This document shows positions 1-7,036 of a DNA stretch of 11,469 bases, in pieces (position 1 is the stretch's first letter; each line of letters opens with the position of its first letter). The notes under the pieces are model-generated. The model was not told the DNA's origin, made no database searches, and saw nothing but the letters and a program-made list of their open reading frames with translations. Made by a program: the position numbers and the translations under genes. Source of the DNA: RGIG5952 sp045627605 (GTDB taxonomy: Bacteria; Verrucomicrobiota; Kiritimatiellia; RFP12; JAAYLN01); assembly GCA_045627605.1 (NCBI GenBank), contig JAZQOA010000121.1:1-11469 (forward strand), in the 5' to 3' direction.

Positions 1-138
1 TGCCCTTACCATACTGCCATGCGGGGAAAATCGGGCTGAATGCTGGACACAACGGCTGGCGGCGGCTGGAAACGCAGTCTTCCTTTCAGGCAAGTCCGTT
101 GTCTTGGTCTATTATAGGGAAAATCCGGGATAAGGGTG

Positions 139-1887
139 TTATTTTTCCTCGCGGAATTTCCGGCTTTCGCCGCCGCTCATCGCGACATTGATGATGTATT
201 GGCCAAGTTCCTTCGTGTCAAGGCGGCTCAAGGTCTTGATGGCGAGAATTTCGCTGTTTGACGCCGAAAACTCAAAGACCATCCCCGAGTCGCACCGCGA
301 CATTTGCCAATGGCAGCCGTTCCCGCTGTGAGGGAGCATCATTTCGATGCTGTGCAACCCCGCTATTTTTGAGGCTGCGGCCAGGAGCGTGGCGGAAGGC
401 TGGATTTCGCCGCCGCCGAGCGGGACTTCCCCGGCGGGGGATTTTTCAAACGGGGTCGTCAGCGAGGCAATGGCGCGTTTTTGAGGTTTGTACATGTCTT
501 TTGATATCCAGGTCTCGATAAAGCCCGGCGCACCGGCGGCGACGACGAGCTTGTCCCCGGCGATGGCGGTTTCAACGGTGTTGAGGCCGAGGAGAAGGCT
601 AATTGCCTTTGCAACGAAATCGCCTGTTGTGTCAACTTCGGCGTTGGCTGCGACATTGATTGCGTATCCCTGTATTTTGACGCCGTTTGACTCGCGCACG
701 GGGCGGGGGGCGATGATTGTGTTTCGTTCTTTTGCCGCTTTTGAAATCCCGCCGCCAATGGCCGCGTCAAGCGCTTCCGGGTTCTTCACGGTGAAAATCT
801 CGACTTTGCCGAGGCGGTTTTCGTAAGGGTCGATCACGTAGGCGGAGGCCCTTTCGCCTGTCAATGCCGCGTAAATCGCGTCATCGGTCTCCGGGATGCA
901 GGGCAATAGGTGGAATCCGCAGAAAGAGGCGACTGGCGACGTCCCGCCATAGCGGGTGCGCATGGAGGACGGGAGCAGCGAGACGAGGAGGGGGAAGGTA
1001 CTGGCCGAACGGCAGAAACTCGAGGGCGGGAACAGCTCCATCAGCGACTCGCGGGGGATTGGCGCCTGGACGATTCGCGGAAGAAGGTTCTTCTCGTAGT
1101 TGAGCCGGCAGGCGAGGCGCCAGGAACGGATGTCCGGCGCGAGCGTGACGTCGAGCGAGGTGACGGACTGGAGGATGTCGCCGAAGAGCGAGAGGAGGCC
1201 GAGATATCCGGGGAGGTCGACGCCCTGGGGCACGATCTGGGAGATGATCGCCCCGGAGAGGGGGCCGTCGAAAGTCAGCGAAACGGGTGACGGACTGCGC
1301 ACGGGGGCGACGGAAGGCACGGTTTTGTCGCGGTAGTGGCGGGCGATCCATTTGAGGGCTTCGCGGTTGTTGGCGACGAAGGCGGTGTCGCGCGTAATGA
1401 CCATGCAGACGTCGGCGAATCGGTTGGAGTCGACGGATTCGCTGCAGAAGAGGACGTTTGTGCCCGTGATTTTCCCGTAGGCCGCCTTCAGCGAGTCGCG
1501 AAGACGCATGGCGCCGCCAATCGGGGAAAGCGGCAGGACGGCGGCGCGGTCGGGTATGTCGAGCTCGTATTCGGGCGTGAGAAGGCATACGGTTGCCTCG
1601 CGGCTGCGGTCGGCGCAATCCAGCGAGGGGACCATGAAGAGCCAGGCGAAGATGGCGTTCGCCACATCTTCTGGGTTTTCCTCGCCGATGCCCGAGAATC
1701 CCGCGGCGAAAGCGCCGGTGGCGTCCGAGAGGGATGAAAGCGTAACAGCCGCGACTTGGCGCTGGTTCCATGTCGTCGCCGTCCGCGTGGCGGTGTTGCC
1801 GCGCGCGACTTGCGCCGCGGTTGCCGCCGAGGCGGCCAATGCCGCGCATACTGCGAGCGTGGCGCATTTGCCCGGTATTCCGGCCAT
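139..1887 (-). CDS. Secreted protein of unknown function, 582 aa
   Basis: I do not recognise this family. The N-terminus has a Sec signal peptide: a short n-region with K7, a hydrophobic stretch at about residues 9-24 and a likely AxA-type cleavage after A25 (ATAA-Q). There is no lipobox, and no later segment is clearly membrane-spanning, so the mature protein (about 557 aa) should be periplasmic or exported. The mature part holds ten cysteines (91, 101, 148, 161, 260, 292, 323, 330, 525, 532), an even number compatible with disulfides. The C-terminus is charged (SRKFREEK). I see no enzyme motif. Alternating hydrophobic and polar strands with a repeated 'xxKNPEALDAAI / NNREALKWI' style suggest a mixed alpha/beta fold of the DUF3352-like kind, but this is only an impression. 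The ATG overlaps the stop of the upstream lipoprotein gene by one base (TAATG). A strong Shine-Dalgarno AGGGGG lies 8 bases before it (1896-1901), which fixes the start. It is probably co-expressed with the lipoprotein and may work with it in the envelope. Confidence 0.85.
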   Translation of the reverse strand: MAGIPGKCATLAVCAALAASAATAAQVARGNTATRTATTWNQRQVAAVTLSSLSDATGAFAAGFSGIGEENPEDVANAIFAWLFMVPSLDCADRSREATVCLLTPEYELDIPDRAAVLPLSPIGGAMRLRDSLKAAYGKITGTNVLFCSESVDSNRFADVCMVITRDTAFVANNREALKWIARHYRDKTVPSVAPVRSPSPVSLTFDGPLSGAIISQIVPQGVDLPGYLGLLSLFGDILQSVTSLDVTLAPDIRSWRLACRLNYEKNLLPRIVQAPIPRESLMELFPPSSFCRSASTFPLLVSLLPSSMRTRYGGTSPVASFCGFHLLPCIPETDDAIYAALTGERASAYVIDPYENRLGKVEIFTVKNPEALDAAIGGGISKAAKERNTIIAPRPVRESNGVKIQGYAINVAANAEVDTTGDFVAKAISLLLGLNTVETAIAGDKLVVAAGAPGFIETWISKDMYKPQKRAIASLTTPFEKSPAGEVPLGGGEIQPSATLLAAASKIAGLHSIEMMLPHSGNGCHWQMSRCDSGMVFEFSASNSEILAIKTLSRLDTKELGQYIINVAMSGGESRKFREEK

Positions 1888-2423
1888 TAATGGAACCCCC
1901 TGTTCTCGGTGATTGCCTTGATGATTTCTTCGAGCGTTTCGATTAGTTCGGGATTGTTGGTGGCGACGCGGTAGGATTCGTTGTTGAGTTTCGCGGAGAA
2001 CATGGCGATACCTTCAAGGGCCTTGCCTTTTTCGGCGTTCGGGAGTTTTTTCATCCGTTCGCCTTCGCGCGTTAGGCCCGCGTCGACAAAGAGCTGCATC
2101 ATCCAGCGGGCCTGCTCGGGGGTGACGCCAAGCTTTTCCTGGTCGATGTCGCCCCACAGGGGATTTTCAAGGTCCTGCGAAAAGGGGTTGAAGACGAGCG
2201 GCGAACGCCCTTCCTTGTATTCAACCGAGCCGACGCCGATGATGTTGAGGTAGCAGGGCTTCCGGCCTTCTCCCGCGGGATGGTACCGGACCGTCAACCA
2301 GTTGAGCTGGGAGTCGTTGACTTCGGTGACGGGCTTGTCCCTGAAAAGAGCGCAGCCGGAAAGAATCGCCGCGAGAAGCGCGGCCGACAGCGCAGCCGCC
2401 ATTTTTCCTGCGATATCCGCCAT
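1887..2423 (-). CDS. Small putative lipoprotein, 178 aa, unknown function
   Basis: The protein starts MADIAGKM, has a hydrophobic stretch at about residues 8-22 and a lipobox L-S-G-C with the lipidated cysteine at position 24, so it should be a type II-processed lipoprotein anchored in a membrane. The mature part (about 155 aa) has one further cysteine (C57), a beta-rich first half (NWLTVRYHPAGEG, YLNIIGVGSVEYKEG) and a helical, charged second half ending in ETLEEIIKAITENRGFH. I do not recognise a domain. The same frame stays open upstream into uxaC as far as 3146, but that part is an arginine- and proline-rich shadow. The ATG at 2423 is chosen because it directly precedes the signal sequence and lies 8 bases after the uxaC stop. 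Its ribosome-binding site is weak (a GGCGG-like run). The stop overlaps the ATG of the 582-aa secreted protein by one base, so the two are probably translationally coupled. A structural or accessory envelope role is an inference only. Confidence 0.85.
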   Translation of the reverse strand: MADIAGKMAAALSAALLAAILSGCALFRDKPVTEVNDSQLNWLTVRYHPAGEGRKPCYLNIIGVGSVEYKEGRSPLVFNPFSQDLENPLWGDIDQEKLGVTPEQARWMMQLFVDAGLTREGERMKKLPNAEKGKALEGIAMFSAKLNNESYRVATNNPELIETLEEIIKAITENRGFH

Positions 2424-2431
2424 GCCGCCGC

Positions 2432-3853
2432 CTACTGCTCGAAGTGGAAGAAGCTGGCCGCGTTGTTGTAGCAGATGTCGCGGACGATGCCGCCGACCCA
2501 CTCGATGTCGCCCGGAATGTCGCCGGCTTCGATTTCGGCGCCGAGGACGTCGCAGAGGACGCGCCTGAAGTATTCGTGGCGCGGATAGCTGAGGAAGGAG
2601 CGGCTGTCGGTGAGCATGCCCACGAAGCGGCTGAGCAGCCCCAGTTCCGAAAGGGCGTCGATTTGGTCGCGGATGCCGTGTTTCTGGTCGTTGAACCACC
2701 ATCCCGAGCCGAGTTGCAGCTTGCCGGCGTCGGGGCCGCGCTGGAAGCTCCCCATAAGGGTTGCGAGGAGATAGTTGTCGCGCGGGTTGAGGTTGTAGAG
2801 GATGGTGCGCGGGAGATGGTCGTCGCGGTCGAGGGCGTCGAGCAGTCGGGCGAGCCCGCGGGCAACGGGCAGGTCGTGGATGCAGTCGGCGCCGGCATCG
2901 GGGCCGAGCATTTCGAAGATGCGCGAGCTGGCGTTGCGCAGCGCCCCGTAGTGGAGTTGCCAGGTCCAGTCCGATTCGGCGTCCATGTGGCCGCACTCGA
3001 CAAGCGTGCCGAAGCGGAAGGCGTCGACTTCCGCCGGCGTCGCCTTGCCGCCGGAGCGGACCTTGCGGAAGATCTGGTTGAGGAGCGTCGGCGAGGGGAT
3101 GGCGACGTCGGGCACGGTCTCGATGCCGTAGTCGGAGAGTCGGCATCCCGCGGCGTGGAAGAACTCGTGGCGGACGGCGAGGGCGTTGACCATGTCGTCG
3201 AAGTCGCAGCAGGGCGAATCGGTCGCGGCCTCAAGTTTGTCGAGCCACTTGTTCCAGAATTCGGGGCGGTCGATGGCCATGGCCTTGTCGGGGCGCCAGG
3301 CGGGGAGCATCTTCACGGGGAAGCCCGAGTCGCGGACGGCGAAGTGGTGTTCGAGGGTGTCGGTGGGGTCGTCGGTCGTGCAGACGACGCGGACGTTGCT
3401 TTTCTCCATGAAGCCGCGGGCCGAGAAGCCCGGCGAGGCCAGAAGTTCGCCCGTGCGCTCCCAGATGGCATCGGCCGTTTCGGCCGAGAGGATGTCGTAG
3501 ATGCCGAAGAACCGGGCGAGTTCAAGGTGCGACCAGTCGAAGAGCGGGTTGCGGAGGAATTTCGGCATGGATTCGGCATAGGCCTGGAACTTCTCGCGCG
3601 GCGTGGCGTCGCCTGTGATGAACCGCTCGTCGACGCCATTCGACCTCAGGGCGCGCCACTTGTAGTGGTCGCCGCCGAGCCAGAGGTCGGCCAAGTTCCC
3701 CCAGCGCTTGTCCTCCGCGACTTCCGCGGGCGGCAAGTGGCAGTGGTAGTCGATGATCGGCATGTCCTTGGCGTAGACGTGGAAGAGCGTCTCGGCCGTG
3801 CGCGAGTGCAGGAGGAAGTTGTCGTTGATGAAGGAGTGCATAGCCGGATCCAT
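2432..3853 (-). CDS. uxaC: Glucuronate (uronate) isomerase UxaC
   Basis: UxaC interconverts D-glucuronate and D-fructuronate, and D-galacturonate and D-tagaturonate, the first cytosolic step of hexuronate breakdown (EC 5.3.1.12). The 473-aa length matches the family (about 465-475). Visible signatures include the metal-binding DYHCHL at 35-40 with H37 and H39, RNPLFDWSHLELARFFGI at 101-118, VCTTDDPTDTLEHH at 157-170, WQLHYGALRNAS at 298-309, GMLTDSRSFLSYPRHEYFRR at 412-431 and CYNNAASFF at 461-469. One oddity: the GCRLSDHG-type motif, as I recall it from other UxaC proteins, reads GCRLSDYG here, with tyrosine at 242. The start could be the ATG at 3853 or the one at 3841 (MHSFIND, the more typical N-terminus); neither has a good Shine-Dalgarno. 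No other uronate gene (uxaA, uxaB, uxuA, uxuB, kdgK) is next to it, so it supplies the pathway from an unrelated operon. It follows hisI after 39 bases and precedes the lipoprotein gene after 8. Confidence 0.96.
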   Translation of the reverse strand: MDPAMHSFINDNFLLHSRTAETLFHVYAKDMPIIDYHCHLPPAEVAEDKRWGNLADLWLGGDHYKWRALRSNGVDERFITGDATPREKFQAYAESMPKFLRNPLFDWSHLELARFFGIYDILSAETADAIWERTGELLASPGFSARGFMEKSNVRVVCTTDDPTDTLEHHFAVRDSGFPVKMLPAWRPDKAMAIDRPEFWNKWLDKLEAATDSPCCDFDDMVNALAVRHEFFHAAGCRLSDYGIETVPDVAIPSPTLLNQIFRKVRSGGKATPAEVDAFRFGTLVECGHMDAESDWTWQLHYGALRNASSRIFEMLGPDAGADCIHDLPVARGLARLLDALDRDDHLPRTILYNLNPRDNYLLATLMGSFQRGPDAGKLQLGSGWWFNDQKHGIRDQIDALSELGLLSRFVGMLTDSRSFLSYPRHEYFRRVLCDVLGAEIEAGDIPGDIEWVGGIVRDICYNNAASFFHFEQ

Positions 3854-3871
3854 TGCTTGAGGCCGTCCGCT

Positions 3872-3886
3872 GCCGCCATGGGCGGC
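3872..3886 (-). other. Hairpin between hisI and uxaC
   Basis: GCCGCC and GGCGGC flank a 3-base loop in the 39-base gap between the hisI stop and the uxaC start. It has no T-run, so it is not a classic terminator. It could be an RNA-processing or stability element that sets uxaC levels apart from the upstream genes. GC-rich chance pairing is equally possible. Confidence 0.3.
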
Positions 3887-3892
3887 GGTGCG

Positions 3893-4303
3893 TCAGGGGT
3901 TGACGTTGGTGAGGGCGAGCGTGTCGAAGTCGATCCTGCGGTAGTAGCAGTTCCGGGGCTCTCCCTTGGCGTTCTTGGTGTGGCAGATGCCGCCGCGGCA
4001 GGGGCGGACGATGTAGAGCAACGAGTTCTGCTCGCAGTTGACGTAGGCCTCGAGAAGGTCGAAGGTCTCGCCGCTGGTCTCGCCCTTGAACCAGTGCTTG
4101 TTGCGCGAGGTGCTCCAGAGAATGAGCTTGCGCTTCTCAAAGGCCTCCTTCATCGCCTGCTCGTTGGTGTAGGCGACGAGGATGACCTCCTTTGTGTCGG
4201 CGTTTTGCACGGCGACGGGAATGACATCCTTGCAGTTTTCGGCGATTTTCGCGATCTTCGCAAAGTCGAGTTGCAGTTTGCTGGATTCTTCAAGTTCAGA
4301 CAT
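3893..4303 (-). CDS. hisI: HisI-type phosphoribosyl-AMP cyclohydrolase
   Basis: HisI opens the purine ring of phosphoribosyl-AMP in histidine biosynthesis (EC 3.5.4.19) in the cytosol. This 136-aa protein has the family outline: VIPVAVQNADTKEVILVAYTNEQA at about 28-50, LWSTSRNKHWFKGETSG at 62-78, then the metal-binding C-terminal part. The three cysteines expected to hold zinc are present (C90, C107 in ICHT, C119 in RNCYYRR). Two features differ from the textbook sequence. The aspartate-rich DCDxD magnesium motif is replaced by N89-C90-E91-Q92-N93. The last two cysteines are 12 residues apart (HTKNAKGEPRNC) instead of about 7. I believe a subfamily of bacterial HisI proteins shares these traits, but could not check. 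There is no HisE domain, and no other his gene in the window. A strong Shine-Dalgarno AGGAG (4314-4318) lies within the end of the upstream plsC-like gene, 10 bases before the ATG, so the two genes are tightly linked. Confidence 0.9.
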   Translation of the reverse strand: MSELEESSKLQLDFAKIAKIAENCKDVIPVAVQNADTKEVILVAYTNEQAMKEAFEKRKLILWSTSRNKHWFKGETSGETFDLLEAYVNCEQNSLLYIVRPCRGGICHTKNAKGEPRNCYYRRIDFDTLALTNVNP

Positions 4304-4310
4304 TTTGTTT

Positions 4311-5147
4311 TTACTCCTGCGGGACGGCGCCTTCGCATGGCACGCCCCATTCCGTTAGTTTTTCCGAGATGAAAGAAATGCAGGCTTGCTGCAACTCGGA
4401 TTGCGAAAGCGAGGGGTTAAGCACGGGGCCGATGGCGAATTTCACGGGCTTGGAGGGATCCACCGGTCCGAGGTCTTTCACGATGCGCCCGATGCCTACG
4501 AAATCGGTCTTGCAGGCGACTGGCACGAGCGGGTATCCCGTTTCACGGGCGAGCTTGGTGCCGAGCGTGTTGAACCTCCTCGGGTTGAAGACGGCCATTC
4601 GCGACCCCTGGGGGAAGAGCAGCACGGATTGCCCGCCCTTGAGGCGGTCCGCGCCTTGTCCGAGGGTTTCGGCGAGGTCGTGGCGCGCGTTTTTCCGGTC
4701 AAGGAGGATGGGGTTGATCGAGGCGAGGCACTTGTTGAATCCGGGGTATTTCGAAAGGGAGCGCTTTGCGATGATCGAAATCGGCGAGAACGCCTCAAGT
4801 GCGCAGGGGAGGACGACGGTTTCGATCAGGCTCATGTGGTTGGCGACGAAGACGCAGGGACGTCCGTTCAGCTGTGCGAGGCTGGCCGCACCCTCGACGG
4901 AAACTTCACATCCTGTTGATTCCACGGCGTTGAGCAGCGAATAGGAGAGGTTCGCGAATTCACGGTGGTTGAGCTTCCCGGCCTTGGCCAGGGCCGCGCC
5001 CTTTTTGATTGCGCCGAGGAGGCCGGAGATGAAAAAGCGCCACCACGCCCGGAAGCCGCGTCCAAGCGGCTCCCGGGGAAGATGGTCTTTCGGCGACCTG
5101 TAGTCGCCGTGGCGGATGGTGTCGGAAAACTGGTCAAGCGTAAGCAT
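4311..5147 (-). CDS. PlsC-like 1-acylglycerol-3-phosphate acyltransferase
   Basis: A lysophospholipid-type acyltransferase of the LPLAT/AGPAT superfamily, which would add the second acyl chain to lysophosphatidate at the cytoplasmic face of the membrane. Counting from the ATG at 5147 (278 aa), motif I is NHMSLIE at 103-109, motif II is ILLDRKN at 147-153, motif III is FPQGSR at 178-183 and motif IV is VPVACKTD at about 208-215. Motif I has Glu where the classic HX4D dyad has Asp, and motif III has Gln-Gly-Ser for the classic Glu-Gly-Thr, so this is a variant subfamily and the exact acceptor is uncertain. A hydrophobic segment at about 37-48 could bind the membrane. A TTG at 5156 would add three residues and is the furthest possible start, because TAA precedes it; I prefer the ATG. 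There is no Shine-Dalgarno before it. Instead a TATAAT box ends 11 bases upstream, suggesting a very short or absent leader. It is first in the five-gene minus-strand operon. Confidence 0.9.
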   Translation of the reverse strand: MLTLDQFSDTIRHGDYRSPKDHLPREPLGRGFRAWWRFFISGLLGAIKKGAALAKAGKLNHREFANLSYSLLNAVESTGCEVSVEGAASLAQLNGRPCVFVANHMSLIETVVLPCALEAFSPISIIAKRSLSKYPGFNKCLASINPILLDRKNARHDLAETLGQGADRLKGGQSVLLFPQGSRMAVFNPRRFNTLGTKLARETGYPLVPVACKTDFVGIGRIVKDLGPVDPSKPVKFAIGPVLNPSLSQSELQQACISFISEKLTEWGVPCEGAVPQE

Positions 5148-5158
5148 GGGACGCAACC

Positions 5159-5164
5159 ATTATA
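5159..5164 (-). promoter_or_regulatory. -10 box TATAAT before the plsC-like gene
   Basis: A perfect TATAAT on the minus strand ends 11 bases before the ATG at 5147, in the divergent intergenic region. No good -35 is visible at 16-18 bases. If used, transcription would begin only about 4 bases before the start codon, which agrees with the absence of a Shine-Dalgarno. Confidence 0.5.
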
Positions 5165-5201
5165 GCAAATCAACGGTGAAGTTTCGGCTTTTTGTTGGAA
5201 A

Positions 5202-5210
5202 TGGTAGAAT
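5202..5210 (+). promoter_or_regulatory. Extended -10 (TGGTAGAAT) before the EamA-like gene
   Basis: TG-G-TAGAAT is an extended -10 element facing the plus-strand transporter pair. It lies 24 bases before the ATG at 5235, leaving room for a short leader with the AAAGG ribosome site at 5221-5225. The -35 region (around 5182-5187, TTTCGG) is poor. Confidence 0.45.
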
Positions 5211-5234
5211 GGAATAAACGAAAGGCGATTTAAC

Positions 5235-5666
5235 ATGGGACATGCCCTCTGGCCACTTTTCCTGATTGTCGGCTCCAATCTTGTCTATCAGTCAACTGCG
5301 CGGAGCTCCTCGCGCGAGGCGAATGCATTCGCGATCCTCACGGTGGTGTACCTTGTCGCCACGCTGGCGTCTTTTGCGCTTTACCTGGTTTCGGGGCGCA
5401 GTCTTGGCTCGCTCCTGGGCGAGGTTCGTGCGATGAACTGGGCCAACTACCTGATGGGACTCGCCATCATCGGCCTTGAGGGCGGCTTTATCTGCCTCTA
5501 CCGGGCGGGTTGGAGCGTGAGCGTGGGGCCTGTCTGCACCTACACGGGCGTTGCCATTGGCCTGATTGCGGTTGGCGCACTTTTCTACCACGAGCAAATC
5601 ACCCTGAGGCAAGTGCTGGGCATTGTCCTTTGCCTGGGGGGAATCGCCCTCGTCACGTTGAAGTAG
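5235..5666 (+). CDS. Half-size EamA/DMT-type membrane transporter
   Basis: A 143-aa integral membrane protein with about five hydrophobic segments (roughly 4-18, 31-53, 70-88, 96-117 and 125-141). The final stretch, FYHEQITLRQVLGIVLCLGGIALV, is the typical end of an EamA repeat of the drug/metabolite transporter superfamily, where a 'E-x-[IL]-T-x-x-Q' loop precedes the last helix. Full EamA proteins have two such repeats (about 300 aa). This has one, so it probably acts as a dimer, as the small multidrug resistance proteins do. The substrate cannot be told. An internal Y89-R90 and E82 lie in or next to predicted membrane segments and could be functional charges. The ATG has an AAAGG ribosome site 9 bases upstream. 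The stop is separated from the ATG of the MATE gene by one base (TAGGATG), so the two are likely co-translated. Confidence 0.8.
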   Translation: MGHALWPLFLIVGSNLVYQSTARSSSREANAFAILTVVYLVATLASFALYLVSGRSLGSLLGEVRAMNWANYLMGLAIIGLEGGFICLYRAGWSVSVGPVCTYTGVAIGLIAVGALFYHEQITLRQVLGIVLCLGGIALVTLK

Positions 5667-5667
5667 G

Positions 5668-7005
5668 ATGTTTGACCGCGATTTCTATTCGAAGCTGCGG
5701 CGCCTGGCGCTGCCCATCGCCTTCCAGTCGCTGATGCTTGCCTCGGTCGCGGCATGCGACGCGCTCATGCTGGGGTGTGGCGCCTCGGGCGACCAGAACG
5801 CGATGTCGGCCGTTTCACTCGCCACGCAGGTCCAGTTTGTCCAGAACCTGCTGCTCTCGTGCGTCGTGAGCACAATGGTGATTCTCGGCGCGCAATACTG
5901 GGGGAAGGGCGACACCGCCGCCATCGGCAAGATCTTCCGCATCGGGCTGCGCGTCGCGTCGCTGGTTTCATTCGCCTTTGCGTTGGCCTGCCTCTTCGCG
6001 CCGCAAAAACTCATGTACCTCTACGCGCAAGACCCCGTGCTTCTTGAAAAGGGGGCGCGGTATTTGCGCATTGCGGGCTTCTCTTATCTTTTCACAGGGC
6101 TTTCGCAAAGCTACCTCGCCATCATGAAGGTGACGGATCACGTGGCGCGGGCCTCGTTCATCAGCGTCGGCGCAGTGCTGGCCAACATCGTCTTCAACGC
6201 GGTCTTCATCTTCGGGTTCAAGATGGAGGTGCGGGGCGCGGCCCTGGCGACAGTCGTGGCGCGCGCCCTTGAGCTTGTTGCCGCCGTCGCCTCGTCGTAC
6301 CAGCGTGGCTACATGCGCCCCGAATGGCGTCGTCTCCTCGAACCGTGCAAGGTGCTCGCGGGCGACTTCCGGCGGTGTGCGCTCCCGCTTCTGGGCGGCG
6401 CCTTCTGCTGGAGTGTGGGTTTCTCGGCCTATACGGCCTTCATGGGGCACCTGGGGCAGGACGCGGCGGCGGCCAATTCCGTCGCCGCCGTGGTGCGCGA
6501 CTTGCTCTGCTGCCTTTGCGACGGCCTCGCCTACGGCGGGGGCATTCTCGTTGGCAACGAACTCGGGGCGGGCAACCTCGCGCGAGGAAAGCTCTATGGC
6601 GATCGCCTGGCCAAGCTTTCGGTTCTCGCCGGATTCCTCGCGACGGCGCTCGTGCTACTCTCCTCCGGCCCCGTCTCGCGTCTTGTCGATCTTACGCCCG
6701 CGGCGCGCGGTTATCTTCGCGGCATGATGGTCGTGCTTTCCATCTACATGATCGGGCGGTGCGTCAACACCGTGGTCATCAACGGTGTTTTCTCGGCGGG
6801 CGGCGACACGCTTTTCGACTTCTACAGCTTGGGCGTCTGCATGTGGGGATTGGCCGTGCCGCTCGCCTTCCTCGGCGCCTTTGTCTTCCACTGGCCGCCG
6901 CTTCTTGTTTACGCCTGCACCTGCGTCGACGAGGTCGGCAAGCTCCCCTGGGTCTTCGCGCATTACCGGCGCTACATCTGGGTCAAGGACCTCACGCGGA
7001 TTTAG
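5668..7005 (+). CDS. MATE-family efflux transporter
   Basis: A 445-aa inner-membrane protein of the multidrug and toxic compound extrusion family, which exports cationic or other small compounds using a sodium or proton gradient. The family's two-fold repeat is visible: the first half carries GAQYWGKGD at 74-82 and the second half the matching VGNELGAGN at 295-303, each followed by a helix rich in alanine and leucine. About twelve hydrophobic segments run along the protein, and the N-terminus begins with the usual LRRLALPIAFQSLM. The length is typical (about 440-460). It belongs to the broad NorM/DinF group, but I cannot assign a subtype or substrate. It starts one base after the stop of the half-size transporter gene and lacks a strong ribosome site of its own, which suggests coupling. 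Its stop is 15 bases from the convergent dehydrogenase gene. Confidence 0.92.
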   Translation: MFDRDFYSKLRRLALPIAFQSLMLASVAACDALMLGCGASGDQNAMSAVSLATQVQFVQNLLLSCVVSTMVILGAQYWGKGDTAAIGKIFRIGLRVASLVSFAFALACLFAPQKLMYLYAQDPVLLEKGARYLRIAGFSYLFTGLSQSYLAIMKVTDHVARASFISVGAVLANIVFNAVFIFGFKMEVRGAALATVVARALELVAAVASSYQRGYMRPEWRRLLEPCKVLAGDFRRCALPLLGGAFCWSVGFSAYTAFMGHLGQDAAAANSVAAVVRDLLCCLCDGLAYGGGILVGNELGAGNLARGKLYGDRLAKLSVLAGFLATALVLLSSGPVSRLVDLTPAARGYLRGMMVVLSIYMIGRCVNTVVINGVFSAGGDTLFDFYSLGVCMWGLAVPLAFLGAFVFHWPPLLVYACTCVDEVGKLPWVFAHYRRYIWVKDLTRI

Positions 7006-7013
7006 GCCTTTGG

Positions 7014-7036
7014 ACGGGCGTTAGTCTTCGGCCCGT
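7014..7036. terminator. Weak inverted repeat at the convergent gene ends
   Basis: ACGGGC (7014-7019) can pair with GCCCGT (7031-7036) across an 11-base loop, right where the plus-strand MATE gene and the minus-strand dehydrogenase gene end. There is no T-run on either side, so this is at best a factor-assisted or bidirectional pause site. Confidence 0.25.

Noticed and set aside
111..116. TATAAT on the minus strand just beyond the 582-aa gene
   Set aside because: No -35 at 16-18 bases and no clear gene start to the left within the window, so I did not list it as a promoter.
1..138. Left-edge region searched for a gene or terminator
   Set aside because: Only a short GGCTGG direct repeat (54-69) and the TATAAT above; ATG codons on the minus strand either stop at once or run off the edge without a ribosome site.
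881..1867. Minus-strand open frame of 328 codons inside the 582-aa gene
   Set aside because: Arginine- and proline-rich shadow frame. The overlapping 582-aa frame has the signal peptide, ribosome site and normal composition.
2444..4372. Long plus-strand open frame of 642 codons opposite uxaC and hisI
   Set aside because: It is valine-, glutamate- and glycine-rich with no motif, and lies antisense to two clear genes with family signatures. High GC keeps the antisense frame free of stops.
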